Source of the DNA: SZUA-430 sp964647355
GTDB lineage: Bacteria; Pseudomonadota; Alphaproteobacteria; Micropepsales; Micropepsaceae
Assembly: GCA_964647355.1 (NCBI GenBank)
Contig: CAZYGK010000004.1
Location: forward strand, 1 to 64,000
Reading direction: 5' to 3'
Length of the DNA stretch: 64,000 nt
Part shown: positions 1 through 8,903 of the stretch, piece after piece
How the letters are laid out: every line of letters starts with the position of its first letter
Position numbering within the stretch: the first letter of the stretch is position 1
Made by a program: the position numbers and the translations under genes
The notes under the pieces: generated by a model
Databases searched by the model: none
The model's input: only the letters and a program-made list of their open reading frames with translations
What the model was told of the DNA's origin: nothing

Positions 1-238
1 CAGACGCGGTCTCCTTCGCCAGCGCCTCGACCGCAGCCCGCGCATCCGCCTGCAACGCAGGCTTTAGCACCAGATCCTCCGGCGGATAGCCGACGATGAA
101 AAGTTCGCTGAAGAGCACGATGTCCGCGCCCATGGCCTCGGCCTCGGCGCGCGCCTTGCGCGCCTTCGCCAAGTTGCCCTGAACATCCCCGACAGTGGGG
201 TTCAACTGCGCGAACGCGATCTTAAGAGATGACGTCAT
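1..238 (-). CDS. nadE: NAD+ synthetase, glutamine-dependent (N-terminal fragment)
   Basis: About 79 codons are present and the gene runs off the left edge. The ATG at 238 opens a nitrilase-type glutaminase domain: a KIAFAQLNPTVGD block comes first, then SELFIVGYPPEDL, the motif around the first catalytic glutamate in the glutaminase half of NadE. The full enzyme is cytoplasmic and amidates deamido-NAD+ to NAD+ using ammonia drawn from glutamine; the ATP-using synthetase half lies outside the window. The preceding gene on the same strand stops at 269, only about 30 bp upstream of this ATG, so the genes may be co-transcribed. Confidence 0.88.
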   Translation of the reverse strand, partial: MTSSLKIAFAQLNPTVGDVQGNLAKARKARAEAEAMGADIVLFSELFIVGYPPEDLVLKPALQADARAAVEALAKETAS

Positions 239-268
239 GCGCTCAACGTACACCGCTTCGCGGCGTTG

Positions 269-1432
269 TTACACCGCCGCTTTGACCGCCGCGACGATGC
301 GGTCGACCTGGCCATCCGTAAGGTAGGGGTGCATCGGCAGGCTGAGCACGCGCGCCGCCAGCTTCTCGCACACCGGCAAACCGCCCTTCGGCGCATAAGG
401 CGCGAACGCCTTATGCTGATGCAGCGCCTTGTAATAGTAGATCGACGACGGCACGCCCTTCTCTGTGAGCGCCTTCATCACCGCGTCACGGTTGTTGACC
501 ATGATCGTGAACAGGCCCCAGGCGTTCTGGCTGCCGGCCGGCACGTGCTGCATCTCGACCGCATTGCCAAGACCCGCACGATAGCGCTGCGCGATCCGCT
601 CTCGTGCGATCATTTCGTCGCCGAAGATCGTGAGCTTGGAGAGCAGCACCGCGCACTGCACGGAGTCGAGGCGGCCGTTCACGCCGACCCGGATCGATTC
701 CTTCTTCTGCGCGTCCGTCCCGTGCCAGCGGATCGAGGACCAGCGGTCGAACCGCGCCGCGTCGTCCGTCGTCATCGCCCCGCCGTCGCCGTAGCAACCG
801 AGCGTCTTCGACGGATAGAAGCTCAGCGTCGTCATATCGGCGATCGCGCCGATCATCCGGCCGCCCTGCGCGCCGCCGAAGCTTTGCGCCGCGTCCGCCA
901 TGACGAGCATGCCGTGCTCTTTCGCAATACGGCTGATCGCCGGGTAGTCCGCGGGCAGACCGTAGAGATCGACCGCAATGACCATGCGCGGCGTCAACTT
1001 GCCTTCGCGAATGACCGCCTCGATTTGCTTCTCGAGATGCGCGACGTCCATGTTGCAGGTGTGCGGATCGACATCGACGAAAACCGGCGTTGCGCCGGCG
1101 ACCAGAACCGCGTTCGCGGTGGCGTTATAGGTGAATCCCGGAATGAAGATCGCATCGCGCGACGTTACTTCCTCGCCCATCAGCGCGATGACGAGCGCGT
1201 CCGTACCGCTCGCCACGGCCAGCGCATGCTTCGCACCCGTGCGTGCCGCCAGCGCCGCTTCAAGTTCGGCGACCTCTGGCCCGCCGATGAACGCGCCGTG
1301 ATCCAAAATCTTCTGCCAGCGCTTCTCGACATCGGCGCGCAGCATTTTCTTCGGCGTTTCGAGATCGAAAAAGCGGATCGGGCCCGCATCCGCTTCCGCG
1401 GTGCGGGTGTTGGCGTTCTTTGCTTCAGGCAT
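269..1432 (-). CDS. DegT/DnrJ/EryC1-family PLP aminotransferase, sugar-nucleotide type
   Basis: 387 residues, normal for the family. The N-terminal half has the DegT signature region (FIGGPEV, then ASGTDALVIALM). The block SFYPSKTLGCYGDGGAM holds the lysine that binds PLP. Such enzymes transaminate 3- or 4-keto sugar nucleotides in the cytoplasm. The ATG at 1432 is used because it overlaps the stop of the upstream dehydrogenase (1425) by 8 nt, implying translational coupling. Dehydrogenase plus aminotransferase is the pairing seen in GnnA/GnnB, which make the 2,3-diamino sugar of some lipid A molecules, and in WbpB/WbpE-type O-antigen routes. The family is certain, the exact substrate is not. 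Confidence 0.85.
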   Translation of the reverse strand: MPEAKNANTRTAEADAGPIRFFDLETPKKMLRADVEKRWQKILDHGAFIGGPEVAELEAALAARTGAKHALAVASGTDALVIALMGEEVTSRDAIFIPGFTYNATANAVLVAGATPVFVDVDPHTCNMDVAHLEKQIEAVIREGKLTPRMVIAVDLYGLPADYPAISRIAKEHGMLVMADAAQSFGGAQGGRMIGAIADMTTLSFYPSKTLGCYGDGGAMTTDDAARFDRWSSIRWHGTDAQKKESIRVGVNGRLDSVQCAVLLSKLTIFGDEMIARERIAQRYRAGLGNAVEMQHVPAGSQNAWGLFTIMVNNRDAVMKALTEKGVPSSIYYYKALHQHKAFAPYAPKGGLPVCEKLAARVLSLPMHPYLTDGQVDRIVAAVKAAV

Positions 1433-2399
1433 GAGCCAGTCTCTTCTGCGGCAGCCTTGCGGCGTCCAGGATGGAAAGGGCGGTTGAAAGCGCCCGGCGC
1501 GCCTCACGCGGCGCAATCGAAGCAGGCAACCCCTGGCGAACCGAGCGCACAAACTGCGCCACGCCATGGCCGAGCGGATCGGTCGATGGGCACGGCAGGC
1601 CGGACGCAGCCGCCGAAGCGCTGCCCAAGGCTTTGAGTTTGCGCGGCGTCGAGTTCGTCATCTCGCGCGTCAGGAAGTCGATATAGATCTCGCCGTCCGG
1701 ATAGACGACGCGCATGAAGCGCTTGCGCCCCTCGGCCATGCGGCTCGAGAACAACTCAGCCACCATGCCGTCGGCGAACGTGACCGTCGCCGAAACCTCG
1801 TCCGACCGCGCGCTCACGAACCTTTCGGTCGCGCTCACGCCGACGAGTTCCGCCGGGTTCAGCGTATGCACCAAATCGATGTCGTGGATCATCAGGTCGA
1901 GCACGACGCTGACGTCCGTATTACGCGGGCTGAACGGCGACGCGCGATGGCACTCGATCTTGAGCGGCTTCACGTCGCCGTCGAAGAGGCCCAGATGCTT
2001 CATCACGAAGCGCTCTTGGTGACCGGTGTGCAGAACGAGGTTGCGCTGCTCGGCCAGGCGCACGAGCGCGTCGGCCTCACGCAGGTTCGCGGCCAAAGGC
2101 TTCTCCACGAACACATGCTTACCGGCGTTCAGCGCACCGACGCCGATCTCACCGTGAAAGCGCGCGGGCGTTGCGATCGTCACGATCTCGACATGCGGCA
2201 GGATCGAGCGCCAACCCGGATAGGCCGTCACCATGAAGTCGTTCGCCAGCGTATGTGCACGTGCAACATCGGCATCCGCGATTCCGATCAGCTTCACGCC
2301 CGGCAAGCTCGCGTACTTCTGCGCATGCAAACGCCCGAAAGCGCCCGCGCCGATGACACCCGCTTTGATCTCGCGATTAACGTCTGAAAGTAAGCTCAC
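1425..2399 (-). CDS. Gfo/Idh/MocA-family NAD(P)-dependent sugar oxidoreductase
   Basis: 324 residues from the GTG at 2399, which has a GGCGGA Shine-Dalgarno about 8 nt upstream; another GTG ten codons earlier (2429) has no such signal. The N-terminal Rossmann fold reads AGVIGAGAFGRLHA, and the family EKP motif follows in HVFVEKPLAANL. The partner aminotransferase starts inside its end, so the two probably act in sequence: oxidation of a sugar-nucleotide hydroxyl to a ketone, then amination. By analogy with GnnA the substrate could be UDP-GlcNAc (oxidised at C3), but no acyltransferase gene is nearby to confirm a lipid A role. Confidence 0.82.
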   Translation of the reverse strand: MSLLSDVNREIKAGVIGAGAFGRLHAQKYASLPGVKLIGIADADVARAHTLANDFMVTAYPGWRSILPHVEIVTIATPARFHGEIGVGALNAGKHVFVEKPLAANLREADALVRLAEQRNLVLHTGHQERFVMKHLGLFDGDVKPLKIECHRASPFSPRNTDVSVVLDLMIHDIDLVHTLNPAELVGVSATERFVSARSDEVSATVTFADGMVAELFSSRMAEGRKRFMRVVYPDGEIYIDFLTREMTNSTPRKLKALGSASAAASGLPCPSTDPLGHGVAQFVRSVRQGLPASIAPREARRALSTALSILDAARLPQKRLAHA

Positions 2400-2598
2400 G
2401 ATAGTTCCGCCACGAAACGCAACCCTCACGTGCGCCCATGTTTACTTGTTTGAATTTTTGGCGCCTACCCGCGGATGTGCCGCAGAGCTTCAAGAAATAT
2501 TGCAGCCCTGTCACGCCAGGGCCTTCCCCTGCCCGCATCGCCAGGCCAAATACATGGTTGATGCCATCCCTTAAGCAACACATCGGAGCTTTATCCAC

Positions 2599-3630
2599 AT
2601 GCGCAATTTGAAGGGTCACGAAATTCGACTCAAAAGCCGTCCAGTCGGCATGCCGACCGACGACAATTTCGAGTACGTCGAAGCCCCGGTCGCCGAGCCG
2701 AAAGACGGCGAGGTTCTAGTCCGCAACATCTGGATGTCGGTCGATCCCTACATGCGCGGCCGCATGATCGATCGCGAAAGCTATGTGCCCCCGTTCCAGG
2801 TCGGCCAAGCGCTGCAGGGCGGCACCGTGGGCCAAGTCATCGCCGCCGGCAAAGGTGCGCCGTTCGCGGTCGGCGACTACGTTCAGCACATGCTGGGCTG
2901 GCGCGAATACGCCGTCGTCAACACGATGAGCTTCCCGCAAAAGATCGATCCGAAGCTCGCGCCCGTGCAAAGCTTCCTCGGCGCGCTCGGCATGCCGGGC
3001 CTCACCGCCTATGCCGGCCTCTTCAAAGTCGCCTCGTTCAAACCGGGCGAAACCGTCTTCGTGTCTGCGGCCTCCGGCGCCGTGGGCGCGGTCGTCTGCC
3101 AGCTCGCGAAGGCGCATGGCGCTTACGTCGTGGGTTCCGCCGGTTCGGACGAAAAATGCCAATGGCTGCTGAAAGAGGCCAAGATCGACAAGGCGATCAA
3201 CTACAAGACGACCGCTGACCTCGACAAAGCGGTGGGCAGCGCCTTCCCGAAAGGCATCGACGTCTACTTCGAAAACGTCGGCGGCAAGCACCTCGAAGCC
3301 GCCCTCAACCACATGAAGGTCTTCGGCCGCATCGCCATGTGCGGCATGATCGAGCAGTACAACAACACCGCGCCCGCACCGGGCCCGTGGAACATCATCA
3401 TGACGATCCCGAAGAGCCTAAGGATCGAAGGCTTCGTCGTCTCGAACCACTTCGACCTGTTGCCGAAGTTCCACCAGGAAATGGGCAAGCTCGTCGCCGA
3501 AGGTAAAATGAAGTGGAAGGAGACTGTGACCGAGGGTTTACAGACCGCTCCGAAGGCCTTCTTAGGGTTGTTCAAGGGCGAAAACTTCGGCAAGGCCCTC
3601 GTCAAGATCGGTCCCGACAAAGCCGTTTGA
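2599..3630 (+). CDS. NADP-dependent MDR-family 2-alkenal/prostaglandin reductase-like oxidoreductase (copy 1)
   Basis: 343 residues of the zinc-free medium-chain reductase group that includes CurA and leukotriene B4 12-hydroxydehydrogenases. Seen: VSVDPYMRGRM near the N-terminus, GMPGLTAYAGL before the nucleotide-binding loop, and the cofactor loop SAASGAVGAVVCQLAK. No zinc-binding cysteine set is visible. Family members reduce the double bond of alpha,beta-unsaturated carbonyl compounds with NADPH in the cytoplasm. A second copy begins 40 bp downstream on the same strand, so this is a tandem duplication. It is transcribed away from the sugar-modifying pair across a 200 bp divergent spacer. 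Confidence 0.85.
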   Translation: MRNLKGHEIRLKSRPVGMPTDDNFEYVEAPVAEPKDGEVLVRNIWMSVDPYMRGRMIDRESYVPPFQVGQALQGGTVGQVIAAGKGAPFAVGDYVQHMLGWREYAVVNTMSFPQKIDPKLAPVQSFLGALGMPGLTAYAGLFKVASFKPGETVFVSAASGAVGAVVCQLAKAHGAYVVGSAGSDEKCQWLLKEAKIDKAINYKTTADLDKAVGSAFPKGIDVYFENVGGKHLEAALNHMKVFGRIAMCGMIEQYNNTAPAPGPWNIIMTIPKSLRIEGFVVSNHFDLLPKFHQEMGKLVAEGKMKWKETVTEGLQTAPKAFLGLFKGENFGKALVKIGPDKAV

Positions 3631-3670
3631 TGATAAGATTCGCGCCACTCGATATTGCAGGGTGGCGCGA

Positions 3671-4684
3671 ATGACAACGAACCGGCGTTGGGTATTGGCA
3701 AAGCGGCCGCAGGGCGTGCCGCACGCGGACGACTTCAAGCTTGAGCAGGTAACCCTGCCCGAGCTGCAAGACGGTCAGGCGCTGATCCGGGTCGACCACA
3801 TCTCCGTCGATCCGGGCATGCGCTCGCGCCTCTCGGGCGATTCCTACGCGCCCGCCATGGCGATCGGCGAGACGATCGAAAGCGCGGGCGTGGGCAAGGT
3901 CTTGGCCTCGCGCAACGCGAAGCTCAAAGAGGGCGCCCTTGTTTGGGGCGGCTTTGGCTGGCAGAGCCATTTCATCAGCGACGGCCGCGGCGTCCAAGCC
4001 CTCGACCCGGAGATCTACAGAGACAAGATCAAGCCCACCGCCGCGATCGGCGTGTTCGGCATTCCGGGCCTCACCGCCTTCTTCGGCCTGTTCGAAATCG
4101 GCAAGCCGAAGGAAGGCAACGTCGTCCTTATCTCCTCCGCCGCGGGCACCGTCGGCGCGACGGCCGGCCAGATCGCCAAGATCCTAGGCTGCACGACGAT
4201 CGGCCTCGCCGGATCGGACGCGAAGTGCGCCTATCTGAAGGAGATCGGCTTCGACGTTGCGATCAACTACAAGACCGCGGGCGACCTGACCGCCGCGTTC
4301 AAGCAGGCGGCGCCGAAAGGCATCGACATCTACTTCGACAATGTCGGCGCCGAAACACTCGACGCGGCGATCCTGAACATGCGCAAGCACGGCCGCATCG
4401 TCGTCTCGGGTCAGATCGCCGAGTACAACGCCGGCGAAAACCCGCGCGGTATCCGTCACACCCTGCCCTTCATCACCCAGCGTCTGAAGATGGAAGGCCT
4501 CGTCGTCTACGACTACGGCGTCCAATTCAACGACGCCCGCGCCCAGATGGCGGAGTGGGTGCGCCAAGGCAAACTTACCTACCGCGAAGAAATCATCGAA
4601 GGCCTGGACCAAGCGCCCAAAGCCTTCGTCGGCCTCTTCACCGGCGGAAGCTTCGGCCGCCGCCTGGTGCACGTCGCCGGATAA
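3671..4684 (+). CDS. NADP-dependent MDR-family oxidoreductase (copy 2)
   Basis: 337 residues from the ATG at 3671; an in-frame GTG at 3662 is less likely because an AGGGTGG ribosome site is placed for the ATG. Same architecture as its upstream neighbour: ISVDPGMRSRL, GIPGLTAFFGL and the cofactor loop SSAAGTVGATAGQIAK, with the C-terminal QAPKAFVGLFTGGSFGR block also shared. The copies have clearly diverged, for instance copy 2 lacks the extended N-terminus, so they may differ in substrate. The stop codon lies against the A-rich flank of a hairpin that also serves the convergent autotransporter gene. Confidence 0.84.
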   Translation: MTTNRRWVLAKRPQGVPHADDFKLEQVTLPELQDGQALIRVDHISVDPGMRSRLSGDSYAPAMAIGETIESAGVGKVLASRNAKLKEGALVWGGFGWQSHFISDGRGVQALDPEIYRDKIKPTAAIGVFGIPGLTAFFGLFEIGKPKEGNVVLISSAAGTVGATAGQIAKILGCTTIGLAGSDAKCAYLKEIGFDVAINYKTAGDLTAAFKQAAPKGIDIYFDNVGAETLDAAILNMRKHGRIVVSGQIAEYNAGENPRGIRHTLPFITQRLKMEGLVVYDYGVQFNDARAQMAEWVRQGKLTYREEIIEGLDQAPKAFVGLFTGGSFGRRLVHVAG

Positions 4685-4712
4685 AAAAGCGCGGCGTCCG
4701 AAGACGCCGCGC
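4683..4712 (-). terminator. Rho-independent terminator for the autotransporter at 4739-6220
   Basis: A perfect 10 bp GC-rich stem (GCGCGGCGTC paired with its complement) encloses a four-base loop. On the minus strand it is followed by six T residues, the standard intrinsic terminator arrangement. On the plus strand no T tract follows, so it is a weak terminator for the reductase pair. Confidence 0.8.
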
Positions 4713-4738
4713 CGTTCATTCAGACTATCGCGACGGCG

Positions 4739-6220
4739 CTACCAGGTAACGCGCACCCCCGCCTCACCGGCGTTGATCGCCTGATTGCCGCCGAAGTTAC
4801 CGTTGTAGCCCGCGTAGATGCTGGTGTCGCCGCCGATCGCGACTTCGAAGTTCGCACCAACGACCGCCGTATCTTCCTCAGGCTGCGCACCGGTCGCCGT
4901 TCCAGCGAGCACGACGGTAGGCGCCACCGTCTGCGCGAAGGTCACGAGGCGATCTTGCTCGAACTCGTGCGCCCAACCGGCCTTCGCACCCACTTTCGCG
5001 CCGTAACGGCCGATGCTCGAAATATCCCACTCGGCGCGTAGCCCCAAGATCGATCGCATCGCGTCGAAGTCGCGACCGGCAACGACTGCCGGCACAAAGA
5101 GCCCGGAAGCGGACTCGGTGTAGCCATCTTGCTCCACCCGCGCGATATCGAAGCGCACGAACGGCGTCAGCATCATGCCCGATCTCTGCCAATCCCAACC
5201 GATCTCGGCACTGCCGAACCACTGATCGGCACTAACGTCGCTTGCAGCGGCCGACCCAAGAGTGTTTGCGCGCGAAAGATCGTTCGAACTCGAACCGTAT
5301 CCACCGAGCACATTGACGTAGAGCGGCATCGAGGAGGGCGTCCAATGGGCGTAGAGCGCGCCCAGATACTCGTACGTATCGCCGATGTTGATCGTAACGC
5401 CGGTCTTCGTATCGAAGTCCGTTCGGCTGAAGGCAAACGCCGCGCCGACATCAAGACCTTGGGTCGCCGCCATCTCGGCCCCTAGGCTCACACCGCGCCG
5501 GTCGGCTTCGGTTGCATTGCTGCCCCATTCGCCGTGGCTGCCGAACACGTTCATGAACGCGCGGTATTTGCCGCCGGCGTTCACATACGTACCGCTCCCG
5601 GCCGCGGCGACGACGGTCTCGCGCACGCTTGCCGACTGGATCGGCGAGCCCGCGTGATTGAAGCGGTCCTGAAGGCGATCCAACAGGTCGCGTGACGCCT
5701 GCACGGCGACCGTCTGCGCGGCCGCGCCTATGTTGTTGCCGAGGCCGTCGTCGACCAAAACGACCGAGACATTGTCGATACGCACAATACTCGTGCAACA
5801 GAAGGTCGAATAGATGAATGCGACATCTGTGTTCGCCGTATTTGTTGCGACAACCTGCGTTGACGTCTGGTAGCTGTTCGTCAGCGTCACACCGGCCGGT
5901 GCGTTCGCACCGAACTGCATTGCAAGCGCACTCCCGGAGTTAGCCTCGTCTTTGAAGTCGTACGTGACGAGATAAATTCCAGGCGTCGTCGAAAGTGTCT
6001 GGTACACGCTTGAACTACCGCTATCGTCGTACCCGCTGAACGCGGCGCCGGGATTCCCGCCAGCGCCACTCGTGCAAGACTCATCCGCGATACACGTCCA
6101 TCCGGTCAGACCGCCCTCAAAGTCGCCATTGTTGACGATGTTGGGGGCCGCAGCAACGGCACCGCTCAGTGAAATCAAGGCAGTTGTTGCGAGCAGTCCC
6201 ACCCGCAGTTCAATACGCAT
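4739..6220 (-). CDS. Short-passenger autotransporter, paralogue A
   Basis: 493 residues. The ATG at 6220 is preferred over the ATG at 6229 because the GAGGGG ribosome site sits only 1 nt from 6229 but about 10 nt from 6220. Signal peptide: LLATTALISLSGAVAAA. Residues about 25-165 form a compact beta-rich domain starting NIVNNGDFEGGLTGW, like the jelly-roll modules of PEP-CTERM and carbohydrate-binding proteins. Residues about 200-493 form an autotransporter barrel ending in an aromatic residue (VRVTW), as outer-membrane barrels do. There is no long beta-helical passenger. The next gene upstream on this strand is a paralogue with the same plan. Ligand unknown. Confidence 0.8.
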   Translation of the reverse strand: MRIELRVGLLATTALISLSGAVAAAPNIVNNGDFEGGLTGWTCIADESCTSGAGGNPGAAFSGYDDSGSSSVYQTLSTTPGIYLVTYDFKDEANSGSALAMQFGANAPAGVTLTNSYQTSTQVVATNTANTDVAFIYSTFCCTSIVRIDNVSVVLVDDGLGNNIGAAAQTVAVQASRDLLDRLQDRFNHAGSPIQSASVRETVVAAAGSGTYVNAGGKYRAFMNVFGSHGEWGSNATEADRRGVSLGAEMAATQGLDVGAAFAFSRTDFDTKTGVTINIGDTYEYLGALYAHWTPSSMPLYVNVLGGYGSSSNDLSRANTLGSAAASDVSADQWFGSAEIGWDWQRSGMMLTPFVRFDIARVEQDGYTESASGLFVPAVVAGRDFDAMRSILGLRAEWDISSIGRYGAKVGAKAGWAHEFEQDRLVTFAQTVAPTVVLAGTATGAQPEEDTAVVGANFEVAIGGDTSIYAGYNGNFGGNQAINAGEAGVRVTW

Positions 6221-6362
6221 CGGCAGCATTCCCCTCTAATACGAATCGAATCGACGTATTCGGGGACAGTCTGGAACCGCACCAAACACGGTCAACGACC
6301 GACCATGCCGCGAACGAACGCTTGTTCGGCTCAAGCGTCATTGCAGCCACAGGGTGCAAATG

Positions 6363-6395
6363 AAAAACGGCGCAACACCTGAAGATGTTGCGCCG
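6363..6395 (-). terminator. Rho-independent terminator for paralogue B
   Basis: Ten-base perfect stem (CGGCGCAACA and its complement at 6368-6377 and 6386-6395) followed on the minus strand by TTTTT. It lies just beyond the stop of the gene at 6419-7951 and separates the transcripts of the two paralogous autotransporters. Confidence 0.8.
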
Positions 6396-6418
6396 CGATA
6401 ATCGAACGAAGCGTTTGC

Positions 6419-7951
6419 TTACCAGGTCACGCGCAGACCAACCTCGCCCGCGTGAATCTCCTGCTCGTCGGCGAAGTCGCCGTTGTAGCCCGCATAGACC
6501 GACGCCTGATCGCTGACCGCAAGTTCAAGGCTCGCACCGGCCACCACGGCATCTTCAGCCGGCGTCGCGGCACCGGCAACGCCCGAGAACGACACCGGCC
6601 CCGTCGTCTCTGTGAACGTCACGAAGCGGTCTTGCTCGAAATCGTGCGCCCAGCCGACCTTACCGCCGAGCTTGCCACCGCGGCCGATGTCGAGACCGAC
6701 CTCGGCGCGCACGCCCAACACCGAGCGGACAGCCTCGAAGTCGCGACTGGCTACCACGGCCGGGATCATCAAGGACCCGGGTGATGGTACTTCGGAATAG
6801 CCGTCCTGATCGACCCAGGCGCCGTCAATTCTCGCGAAGGGCGTCAACGTGAAGCGTTGCGAGACGGCCCAATCGAATCCGAACTCGGCGCTCGCGAACC
6901 ACTGCTCGGAATCAACGTCTTGCGCGCCGACCGAGTCGATCACAGCGTCGAACCCGAGGTCGAATAAGCTCGTGCGGCTGAAATCGTTGCTGCTCTTACC
7001 GTAACCGCCGATCAGGTTGAGATAAACCGGTGCCGATGACGGGCTCCAGTGCGCATAGACGGCGCCCAGATACTCCGACGCCTCGCCGTTGTTCGCGGTG
7101 AACACCGTCTGCGTCGAGAATTCGCTGCGGCTAAGCGAGAAGGCAACGCCAATGTCGAGCGAACTCGTCACTGCCGCTTCGATGCCCGCGCTCAAGCCCC
7201 GGCGATCCGCTTCGGTTGCCGAATCGTCCCATTCGGCATCGCTGCCGAACACGCTCAAGAACGCGCGGTACTTGCCGCCCGCATTCACATAGCTCATGCC
7301 ACCCGCATCGGCGACGACCGTCTCGCGCACGGCCGCCGTCTGGATCGGTGAGCCCGCGTGGTTGAAACGGCCCTGCAACCGATCGAGAAACTCGCGTGAC
7401 GCTTGCACGGCGACGGTCTGCGCGGCGGCAGCGATGTTGTTACCCTGGCCGTCATCGACGAGCACGAGCGACACGTCGTCGATCTGATCGAAAGACGGAT
7501 CATTGCGAATCCCGAAAGCGAGCCTCGTGTCGCCACCCGAGACCGCTGAAACAAACGAATAGCGCGTGTACCCTTGTGCGGGCGTGTTCGTCACGTTGAT
7601 TGGCGTGTTGTTGCCAACGCTCACCGCCATCTCGTTGGTGCCTCCAACGCTGCGATAGTAGAAAGCGCCTTGATAAATGCCCGGCTGAAGATTCAACAAG
7701 TTCTGCGTTGCAATCCCATCACCGGTTACGCCCGTCGGACCTGCAACAACGCAGGTAGCACCAACGCATCCCCCTTCGAGGTGCCCCACGCCATTTCGTG
7801 GGACGTCGGTGTCGCGGAATGTACCAGCGAACACCCAGGGTGCCCCCGTTTCGAAGCCCGGATCGAGCACCACATTCGCGTTTGCGCTCGCGATCAGCGT
7901 GAGCACAGCCGTTGTCGCGAGCAGAGTCGCGCGCACTTGCGTCTTACCCAT
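6419..7951 (-). CDS. Short-passenger autotransporter, paralogue B
   Basis: 510 residues from the ATG at 7951, which has a GGGGGAC ribosome site 9 nt upstream; the reading frame stays open further upstream, but only this start gives a proper signal peptide (LLATTAVLTLIASANA). Mature domain 1 begins NVVLDPGFETGAPWVFAG, a jelly-roll-like module ending near DDVSLVLVDDGQGNN. A short helical linker (AAQTVAVQASREFLDRLQ) leads to a barrel domain ending VGLRVTW. Linker and barrel closely match paralogue A while the N-terminal modules differ much more, suggesting barrel conservation with diversifying surface domains. Exported through Sec to the outer membrane; ligand unknown. Confidence 0.8.
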   Translation of the reverse strand: MGKTQVRATLLATTAVLTLIASANANVVLDPGFETGAPWVFAGTFRDTDVPRNGVGHLEGGCVGATCVVAGPTGVTGDGIATQNLLNLQPGIYQGAFYYRSVGGTNEMAVSVGNNTPINVTNTPAQGYTRYSFVSAVSGGDTRLAFGIRNDPSFDQIDDVSLVLVDDGQGNNIAAAAQTVAVQASREFLDRLQGRFNHAGSPIQTAAVRETVVADAGGMSYVNAGGKYRAFLSVFGSDAEWDDSATEADRRGLSAGIEAAVTSSLDIGVAFSLSRSEFSTQTVFTANNGEASEYLGAVYAHWSPSSAPVYLNLIGGYGKSSNDFSRTSLFDLGFDAVIDSVGAQDVDSEQWFASAEFGFDWAVSQRFTLTPFARIDGAWVDQDGYSEVPSPGSLMIPAVVASRDFEAVRSVLGVRAEVGLDIGRGGKLGGKVGWAHDFEQDRFVTFTETTGPVSFSGVAGAATPAEDAVVAGASLELAVSDQASVYAGYNGDFADEQEIHAGEVGLRVTW

Positions 7952-8098
7952 TTTCTTAAGTCCCCCATTCGCCCGGCCCCATTCCGAGCGTCCCGTCTCG
8001 CATTCTCGGCTGACACTTTGCCTAGTCAAGAAAAAGGGGCGTTTCTGGGTCGAATGCAGGGGAAGCGTGTTTCCGGATCACACCCGCACGGGCGGAAA

Positions 8099-8836
8099 TC
8101 AGCCGTTTGTTTCTGCCGCTCTCGGCGTCAGCCAGATCCCCGACAGCGCCAGCATCGCCTGCTGCAGCCCGGCAAACTGCTCGATCTCATCGGGCCCGAG
8201 CGAGTACTCGAGCACGGCGCCGTGCGGCGTTCGCAGCGCAAGCGCACAGGTCATTCCAATGTCGCTGAGCGTGTCGGGCCGATAACAACGGCCCGCATAG
8301 AGCGCGGCCAGCTCCGGCGGATCACCCGTCTGCGGTTCGGCTGTCAGCAGCGGCACCCATGGCGAGCGCGTCGTCTGCAGCCTGACAAGGCCCCAATCCT
8401 CGCGCCGCACGGCAACGCGGCCTGCCCACTCGCCACGCCCCGCCCACGCGTCTACGAGTTGCGGCATGTGTTCGGCCGGCGGCGCATAGGACGTCCAGAA
8501 CACGGCATCAAGCGGCTTGCCGCGCAACGCCGCTTCGGCTTCCGCACCAAGAGCACGCGCCGGGATGCGAAGCTTCAACGAACGCCCGCTGTCGCAATCG
8601 GCGACTGTCGCGGCGACGGGCAACACGCCCGCTTCGCGCACGTCCCAGCATCCGCTAAGCCGCATCAAATCGGCGCGCCAACCGTTGTCGAGAACGTGAG
8701 TCCGCGGAACGAAGTAGGTGACGCGGCCCACTTTCACTGCAATGTCGGAGTACTTCAACTGCGTGCGATCGAGATGGGCTTTGAGCCCGATCAGGCCCAA
8801 ACCAACGACGCACCAAAGGATCAGCCCGAGCCGCAA
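8099..8836 (-). CDS. Uncharacterised membrane-anchored protein
   Basis: 245 residues beginning at a TTG (8836). No ATG or GTG lies in frame at the right place, and GGGGCG is spaced 6 nt before the TTG. One N-terminal hydrophobic segment (LGLILWCVVGLGLIGL) would anchor a soluble domain facing the periplasm. The domain has five cysteines (at SGCWD, VADCDSG, AGRCYRP and TCALAL, besides one in the anchor), which could form disulfides. No family recognised. It lies downstream of the DAHP synthase on the same strand with a gap of about 67 bp. Confidence 0.6.
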   Translation of the reverse strand: MRLGLILWCVVGLGLIGLKAHLDRTQLKYSDIAVKVGRVTYFVPRTHVLDNGWRADLMRLSGCWDVREAGVLPVAATVADCDSGRSLKLRIPARALGAEAEAALRGKPLDAVFWTSYAPPAEHMPQLVDAWAGRGEWAGRVAVRREDWGLVRLQTTRSPWVPLLTAEPQTGDPPELAALYAGRCYRPDTLSDIGMTCALALRTPHGAVLEYSLGPDEIEQFAGLQQAMLALSGIWLTPRAAETNG

Positions 8837-8903
8837 TGCATTCGCCCCATCGCCCCCGCACGAACGCTAAGGTGCGGCCATCGCATTGCGCAAGTGACAG
8901 CAC

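Noticed and set aside
266..1636. 456-codon plus-strand frame opposite the aminotransferase
   Set aside because: Arg/His/Asp-rich composition and no homology signal; the minus strand carries clear PLP and Rossmann motifs.
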